NCBI GenBank assembly: GCA_018105865.1
Contig: CM030845.1
Span: 16,452,276-16,516,275 of the forward strand
Direction: 5' to 3'
From: Metaphire vulgaris
Lineage: Eukaryota > Annelida > Clitellata > Crassiclitellata > Megascolecidae
Length of the DNA: 64,000 bases
The position numbers and the translations under genes are program-made. Shown here piece by piece: positions 58,142 to 64,000 of this stretch. Within the stretch, counting starts at the first letter, position 1, and each line of letters opens with the position of its first letter. The notes under the pieces were generated by a model. It was not told the DNA's origin. It was given only the letters and a program-made list of their open reading frames with translations, and did not search any database.

Positions 58142-58503
58142 AGGGCTATCTACAAATGACGTAACGCACTTAGGCGGGGGGTTCAAACATTTGTGACGAC
58201 GTGTGACGACGGGGAGTTGCGGAAATGTGACGTCACTTAATACTAATTTTTTAGGTGGCGACCTTTTTTGCCTGTCAAAATTTTTCCAAAGACGAGTCGA
58301 GGGGTAACGCGTTGTTACGTCATATTTGAGGGGATCTGACTTTTTGTGACCTCTCGTCTCGTCTTTTGAAAATCTTGACAAGCAAAAAAGAGGTCGCCAC
58401 CTAAAAAATTAGCATCATGTGACGTCACATTTCCGAAAATCCCCGTCGTCACAAATGTTTGAAATCCCACCCTAAGTGCGTCACGTCATTTGTGGATGGC
58501 CCC
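58142..58503. mobile_element. PIF/Harbinger-like MITE, copy 5
   Basis: Ends GGGCTATCTACAAATGACG and, inverted, GGGGCCATCCACAAATGACG, flanked by TTA on both sides. It is nearly a full palindrome: the GACGTCAC-rich halves pair with each other, including AGGTGGCGACCTTTTTTGC and its complement at the centre (58253-58405). It lies in the receptor D intron, 90 bp from the V exon. Confidence 0.75.
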
Positions 58504-58591
58504 TTAGGCAGGACAGGTGCAACAGCAACTGAAGGGTCCCTGGGTTAAAACCTTTCCAAAGCCCCATTTTGTAACCGAGTGCGCCACTCAC

Positions 58592-58915
58592 CCATTATTA
58601 TGACCTGCGCTCTTCTATGCATAATGCCTGAAATCCCCTTTGTCTTGCATCCGTACGTCCCAGCGTCATCCAGTCGTACATGATGAATGATCAGCGCATG
58701 TGACCCATTTGCCTGAATGACTTCGGCTCTTGAACTGAATTCAGGAGAGAGATTGCCCGATCCGCTGTAGATCAGCTGTTTCCTGTCGCTATCGACGCGG
58801 ATGTAAACCCACTCAACAAATGGAAATACAGACGCTGAATCTTCCGCTGGACACTGCAGTCTCAACTGCTGACCGTTGCGTAGGGCAACATTGTGTAACA
58901 GTGGGAGTGTTGAAC
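58592..58915 (-). CDS. Receptor D exon: V-set-like immunoglobulin domain
   Basis: Acceptor TCCTTTTTAAG and donor ATGG|GTGAGT, phase 1 at both ends; about 107 residues. Hallmarks: cysteine in LRLQCPAED, tryptophan in PFVEWVYI, and LDDAGTYGC before the second cysteine. HNVALRNGQQLRLQC parallels ENVALRKGQKLTQQC of receptor B, which shows they are duplicates. It would be followed by the exon at 56519. The signal peptide exon must lie at higher coordinates and was not identified. Confidence 0.85.
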
Positions 58916-59097
58916 CTTAAAAAGGACAACGAAATTAATAAATATCTTCATATGATCGAAGGTTCAGTCTTGGACGTCAACCGCCGCATAACGACAATGG
59001 TGTTTGACATGACGCGGCATAAATAATTATTAAGTGGATTCACATAAATGGATTCAACAGATAATTATCTAGGAGAACTAAGTTCCTAAATGCTTAG

Positions 59098-59099
<2 letters not shown>
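58916..59099. other. Upstream intron of receptor D
   Basis: No exon seen. Presumed to lead to the unseen signal peptide exon. Confidence 0.4.
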
Positions 59100-59152
<53 letters not shown>

Positions 59153-59155
<3 letters not shown>

Positions 59156-59320
59156 TGCTTATTCTGGTCACCTTGACATTGGGGATTTTGAAATGTTTGG
59201 GGGACAAGGTCTGAGTCTCCACACTTTTGAAGGAAATTTCCATCCCCCAGCCAACATATAAATTTTTTGGGAGAATTTTAAAACGTTGGGGGGAATCCTT
59301 CAGAGAAGGCCTAGAATAAA

Positions 59321-59323
<3 letters not shown>
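59153..59323. mobile_element. TA-inserted MITE within a (TA)n tract
   Basis: Ends AGTGCTTATTCTGGTCACC and, inverted, GTGTTTATTCTAGGCCTTCT, with (TA)n on both outer sides (59102-59152 and 59324-59359), as expected for insertion at TA. The interior has CCCCCAGCCAACAT and TTGGGGGG blocks. A partial relative lies at 19274-19360. Confidence 0.6.
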
Positions 59324-59361
<38 letters not shown>

Positions 59362-59533
59362 CAGGGTGCTAAGCCCATAGAAATTGCAAGTCGAAACTGA
59401 CAATTTTCAAAAAGCTTGGGAGCCGCATTGTCACAATCGGACACGAAAACGAGGTCGTGTGATCAAATTCTTTGCAAAATTTCATTAAATCTCTGCTTCT
59501 ATTTTATGGAACTATGAGACAATTGGCAAACAG

Positions 59534-60015
59534 CAGACATGGAACCGGGTCACTGGGTCAATGGGTCATCCGGGTCACCTTTTTCCAGCGGGTCACAGGG
59601 TCATCTTTATTAACCGGGTTATAGACCCGGTATTAATTAAAAGCCTCTTCAGATGCCAAGCATGCAGGTTCATCAATCCTAAAAGGCTGAAGAGACTGTC
59701 CGCTTGATATTAGTTAGGTCCACAGATACAAGTAATTGATTTTATCACTGAAGGATATTGGTATTATTACTCTAAGGAATGTTATAAAATGTAATGAAAA
59801 ATTCTATAGTGTGATGACAATCGTCAACTATTGCACCCTTACAACGTTTAAATTGAACACGGTAGGCCTATTAGTCCTATAGCATTGTCTCAGATCAAAA
59901 TTAGTTAGTACAGACAATTGGAGCCAATGACCAGGTCATCGGGTCACTGAGTCATCTCTATTTTGGGTCACTGGGTCACCGAGTCTCAAAATGTGACCCG
60001 GCGGTTCCATCTCTG
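59534..60015. mobile_element. hAT-type MITE with TSD GCAAACAG
   Basis: Ends CAGACATGGAACCGGGTCAC and, inverted, CAGAGATGGAACCGCCGGG; GCAAACAG is exact at 59526-59533 and 60016-60023. Near both ends are GGGTCACTGGGTCA-type repeats. No transposase. Confidence 0.8.
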
Positions 60016-60147
60016 GCAAACAGGCAAGATTATTGCTGCCATAATCACAACTTTCATCATTCGTATGCTTCTGTTGATCTGTTAATCTGATCAAAACATT
60101 TTAGAAACTGTTCGCGAGCCGCAGTTTGGCCACCGCTGCTACGTATA

Positions 60148-60218
60148 TAAAGTGGTTTTCACACGCGCTAACTTAGCCTCCTAAGCCCCTTAAAAGCATG
60201 GTATTATTATTATTATGG
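60148..60218 (+). mobile_element. CR1-like LINE 3' end
   Basis: AGTGGTTTTCACACGCGCTA then CTTAGCCTCCTAAGCCCCTT and a short (ATT)n. Same 3' end as the full element at 44255-44385. Confidence 0.6.
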
Positions 60219-60339
60219 AATGCAGGGCAGTCGAAAGAAATTCCGAGCCCCTGGGCAGAGCAATCACGCGCCACTAGAAAGTTTATATTTAAGCGGTGAT
60301 GACCATTTTTTGCTTGTCAGACTTTACTTCAGTAATTGG

Positions 60340-60440
60340 AAGTAGAAGTAAATAAGTAAGTGAAATCTCGTTAATTTCTATAGCGCTTTAAAAAGCACCA
60401 TCGAAGAAGCTTCTTATAACTAGGCGCTTAATCCTAATAC
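60340..60440 (-). mobile_element. L2-like LINE 3' end
   Basis: Minus strand reads toward AAAGCGCTATAGAAATTAAC and a (TTAC)n-like tail at 60347-60362. Similar tails occur at 48975 and 56790. Confidence 0.45.
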
Positions 60441-61057
60441 GAAGTAGCCATGGCCAAAGGTGGGGTCATTCATGCAGGGTCATTTAATGCAAAGGGTCAT
60501 TGTGTCTGGGACGTAATAGCTATGGAGGAAATGATTTTTGAAGAGAAATTATTCGAGTTTAGAAAAAAACTTGAAGAGATGTTGCAAGAAGTGAAGGAAC
60601 TTGTGACTCAGAATTTGCTATTTGACCATGGAGGCATGTAGTTATTTGACCATTATTTGACCAGCGGAGGGATGCTAGAATTGAGTCCCATATAGTCCTG
60701 GTGATGCATATGAAAAAGCACGGTTGCAAATTTTGAGAGATGATTGATTCAGGAGACGAAGGAGAGGAAGGTCGAGTAGATCGATGATGTTGTTGGATTA
60801 TCAGATTTCTTAGGTAGACTGGTTTTGATGTAAATTCTTCTTCTCTAAGAAGAAAAATGAGATTGGTTGACATCCACGAAGAGATTAACGTAAATGCTAA
60901 TTGAATTAGATTAAGTGTGAAATAAACTGACGATCGATGACCCTTTTTGCTTGTCAGTCTTTCTTCGTGATGATATATATATATATATATATAGTGCTTC
61001 ATGTGTCAAACTTTTACGACACACCTGGCCCCTATAGATCGCCGGACCCCTGGGCAT
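60441..61057. other. Unassigned interval
   Basis: A plus-strand open frame at 60450-60641 (EEKLFEFRKKLEEMLQEVKE) reads like a coiled coil but has no splice or promoter context. A (TA)n run lies at 60972-60993. Confidence 0.3.
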
Positions 61058-61143
<86 letters not shown>

Positions 61144-61230
61144 GTAATAATAATAATAATAATAATGTGATTTTAAGTGGTGTAGGAGGCTAAGTAGGCC
61201 TGTGTGAAAACCACTGATTTGCCCCTGTCC
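61058..61230 (-). mobile_element. CR1-like LINE 3' end with (ATT)n tail
   Basis: On the minus strand CAGTGGTTTTCACACAGGCC and TACTTAGCCTCCTACACCAC run into about 105 bp of (ATT)n at 61058-61165. Confidence 0.65.
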
Positions 61231-61736
61231 CCTTCTCAACTGCTCTCTGATGACATGACATTGGGTCTTTTGGTTTTGGTGTTGATGTTGAACACTTGGG
61301 AAAACTACTAAACACGGCCACGGTAAGTTACGAATTCAATACGTTACCTGCAGCAAAAGGGTTGTCATTAAACCATTGATTCATTTATAGTGGTTAGGGT
61401 TTGGGTGAGAGATGGGAAGCTGAGTCTAGGCTTTGTCATGATGGAAAGTTTTAAGTAAGATTAATCAGTTAAGTTAGTAATTATAAATAGGTTGAATATT
61501 AGGGTGGACTCTTTCTTCCGCCTCCACTTCATCTCCAGCCCTTCGCCCCCACCCAACGCTCGATATTTTTATATATTATATATATAATTGTAGTCTATAT
61601 ATAATTGTATTTATATATATATATATATATAATTATATACAGTATATATATTATATATATATATATATAATTGTAGCCTACACTTAAGTCATGATATTAT
61701 TATAAGATAGCTTTGATGTATGGCTAAGATATATAT

Positions 61737-61773
<37 letters not shown>

Positions 61774-62368
61774 TCATATAAGTTTGAACAGCGACTGATT
61801 ATTACAAAGGAATCGCAGTAATGGTGCGATTGTATTAATATTCTGATTGTGTGGTTTTGCATGTATAGGCCTATCGCTTGGTGGTGACGACAGTAACTGT
61901 TTAGAATTAACATTAAGATATATTGTTTTAGGGTGGCTTGGGGCAGAGGACGAGTGATGGTTGGATAGTTAATAGCGTTAAAGTTGACTATAGCCGTCTT
62001 AATAGTGCGATAGTTCTATCCAACATAGGCCTATATTCATACGTTTGTTCGTTCAGTTTACTTTTCCAGCATACAGTGGCAAGCAAAGTTGTAGGCTGAA
62101 TTTCTCACGAAATAAAAAATGGCAGCTTCTCAATTTGTAAATTAAGAAGTTCTCTCCAACACCAGCTGGACAGTTACTCCCATGCTACCATGCTAGTTGG
62201 AGTGGGGTGGGGTAGATACAACTCTCCCAAAAGCTATTTTGTTTCTTCCAACTCGGACATTTCTGGCAATGATCAGCTCCCTTGCTGATGAATTTGCAGT
62301 ATCATCTATTTATATCTCTATGTAGTTCTATTAGAACAAGTGCTGTAAGAGTGTAATAATAATAACAC

Positions 62369-62369
<1 letters not shown>
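61231..62369. other. Unassigned, with (TA)n tracts
   Basis: TA-rich runs at 61565-61675 and 61725-61773. No gene recognised. Confidence 0.35.

Positions 62370-62441
<72 letters not shown>
62370..62441. repeat. (ATT)n microsatellite
   Basis: About 72 bp. The neighbouring sequence does not match the CR1 tail, so its origin is unclear. Confidence 0.9.
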
Positions 62442-62444
<3 letters not shown>

Positions 62445-63012
62445 CAGTCACTGAGTCTCTAATATATTGAGGTTTACATACCACAGAAAGTCAGGACCAA
62501 ACAAATCAAAGTTAAAATTCTGTGATTGTACAAATTCGTTTTCATTTCACATATTTGTCGACGCTTGGCAGAAATATCTAAGAACAAACGCTTGTTATAT
62601 TAGTTTTATTATTTCAAGATGCTAAAGTGTAACTTATTTATTCGCCACTACAAACTGTCATAGCGGAATATTGTCGAAAGAATGTTGTGTTGATTAAGCC
62701 CTGTGGCTGATTGTGAAAGTTTCCGACAATCCTCCCGCGGAAAGCAAAAGCAAAACTGTTCATGCGAACAAAGAAAATACGGGCTTAAATGAAATTGAAG
62801 CGCATCCAGTTGACTGCTATCAATAAGACTGCTGCTTTTTCATGATGGCAAACTTCTTTAAGTGAGAAACCATATTCGACTGAAATGGTTTACTTCGAGC
62901 AAACAGAACTGAAAATGGCTCTGACTGATGGAGGAGGCGGTTTCACAATATTATTGACATTGCGTGTTGATATAACATGTTGACACAAATACGGGAAATA
63001 TCCAGGTCTACG
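62442..63012. other. Unassigned interval
   Basis: No gene or repeat end recognised. Confidence 0.3.
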
Positions 63013-63198
63013 CAGTGGCGGCTCTAGGATTTGGCAAGTGGGGGGCGTTGGGGTGGCAATTTCTAATCATGGGGGGCACCAAATGTTGTTTAATGTATGT
63101 AGCATTAAGTATAGGGTCCCAACTGGGGGGCCACTGGGGGGACCAGGCACTCAATAGGGGGCACGGGCCCCCCTGCCCCCCCGGTGGAGCCGCCACTG
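63013..63198. mobile_element. hAT-type MITE with TSD GGTCTACG
   Basis: Ends CAGTGGCGGCTCTAGGATTT and, inverted, CAGTGGCGGCTCCACCGGG; GGTCTACG is exact at 63005-63012 and 63199-63206. Only 186 bp, G-rich on one strand. Short Gly-rich open frames are artefacts. Confidence 0.85.
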
Positions 63199-63442
63199 GG
63201 TCTACGTGCCTGACTAGTCAGATTGTCAAAAGACGATGGGCATCTGAAAAAGACAACAAAAGCACCATGTACAGTAGAACTACAGTACACCATACACTGC
63301 ATAGAACTGCAACTATGCTTTTACAAGTAGCGTTTACTGTAGCGCAGTATATTGTTGTGTTTACTGTTTGCGTAGCCTATAACTGTTTTTTTCATGATAG
63401 TGTACAGATAAGCTGATATACAATCCGTCTCACCAAAAGACC

Positions 63443-63513
63443 TGTTTTCGTCAATCCGCCATATTCGTTAATCCGCCAAAGTTTAAGAAAACGAATTATG
63501 GCGGATTAACGAG
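63443..63513. repeat. Inverted repeat (hairpin)
   Basis: CGTCAATCCGCCATATTCGTT is mirrored by AACGAATTATGGCGGATTAACG about 24 bp away, with an extra AATCCGCC copy in the loop. It could be the core of a small palindromic MITE. Confidence 0.6.
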
Positions 63514-63889
63514 AGTGGACCTGCATAGTTAATTCGCGATGTCACAAAGCCAAGAGAAGGTCTATTTGTAAAGTTGGTATATAGATATGTACAAAATTCA
63601 GCGAATTAAAGAAATTCTCCAACAGAAACCATATTTTTGTTTGTCCCATCTTAACTGCATCAAATCGGTAAGACTAATCAATATTGGCCCACTCAATTTC
63701 GATCTACAGCGCTCGAAATAGGTCTCTAAAATCACCTTCCAGCCATTTCATACTGCACAGTGCACACTAAGCTTAGGCTACTCTGTGAGAACGAGGACAT
63801 CAACAAAATGAAAGTCCTGACGAATATCTTGTGATCGAGATGGTTAGTATCTCGATCGAAGGATCGCCAGCGTCTTAGGATATCTGATC

Positions 63890-64000
63890 CAGAGGCGGAT
63901 CTAGGGGGTGCATGGATGGTGCACAGATGTCCCCCGGCGGCGGGCGCCGAGGTGGGAGGGGCGCCAAAATTGGTTTAAGGTAGATTGTTCCGCTACGGAT
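63890..64000. mobile_element. hAT-type MITE, cut by the window edge
   Basis: Begins CAGAGGCGGATCTAGGGGG and contains GGCGCCGAGGTGGGAGGGGC and GCGCCAAAATTGG, closely matching the interior of the MITE at 2120-2415 (GGCGCCGAGGTGAGGGGGCG). The right end is outside the window. Confidence 0.6.

Noticed and set aside
60450..60641. Coiled-coil-like frame (EEKLFEFRKKLEEMLQEVKE)
   Set aside because: No splice, promoter or homology support; too short to call.
63015..63416. 133-codon open frame near the right end
   Set aside because: Its first half is a hAT MITE; no domain is recognisable.

Overview
This is eukaryotic, almost certainly metazoan, genomic DNA. Exons are short and flanked by GT/AG splice sites, microsatellites are long, and transposon debris covers most of the window. 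The mix (CR1/L2/RTE-type LINEs, many hAT elements, a Tc1-like element, piggyBac-like and PIF/Harbinger-like MITEs, a 5S-derived SINE) and the recurrent palindrome TAGGCCTA suggest a marine invertebrate, perhaps a deuterostome. That placement is an inference of low confidence. There is no prokaryotic gene, CRISPR array, operon or complete rRNA/tRNA gene.

The host content is a cluster of immunoglobulin-superfamily membrane receptors, here named A to D, read from splice-flanked exons that all use phase-1 junctions. A (+) has a V-set-like exon (472-792), a second Ig exon (1152-1436), a transmembrane exon (8448-8594) and perhaps a tiny tail exon (8851-8873). B (-) has a V-set-like exon (18615-18932), an Ig exon without the usual tryptophan (16920-17302), a transmembrane exon (16350-16477) and a 244-residue cytoplasmic exon rich in tyrosine motifs (14925-15661). 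C (+) looks complete: signal peptide (46090-46159), V-set-like Ig (47121-47447), transmembrane (48392-48538) and an acidic tail (49678-49850). D (-) has a V-set-like exon (58592-58915), a tryptophan-less Ig exon (56145-56519), a transmembrane exon (55330-55485) and candidate tail exons (54629-54807, 53965-54077). A further symmetric exon lies at 51527-51664 (-). A/B and C/D are two convergent pairs, and B and D are clear paralogues, so the layout suggests duplication of an inverted receptor pair. Such proteins would sit in the plasma membrane and could act in recognition or signalling. No ligand can be inferred.

The regions between and inside these genes are layered transposons. 1.5-13.8 kb: CR1, RTE and L2 fragments with several hAT MITEs. 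20.4-25.4 kb: two elements whose ends are made of tandem repeats, the first containing a Tc1-like element. 26.2-31.2 kb: piggyBac-like elements and an L2-like LINE split by a hAT. 31.8-35.3 kb: GC-rich block split by a hAT and by a SPIN-like hAT MITE. 35.4-41.3 kb: one minus-strand LINE broken by three insertions, one carrying a decayed gene of a metazoan family of unknown function. 41.3-44.4 kb: a plus-strand CR1-like LINE broken by a hAT. 49.9-51.3 kb: a hAT inside a Harbinger-like MITE. 56.8-58.5 kb: an L2-like LINE and a MITE inside an intron of D. 59-64 kb: MITEs, LINE tails and simple repeats. Target-site duplications could be read for most of these insertions and are given with each feature.
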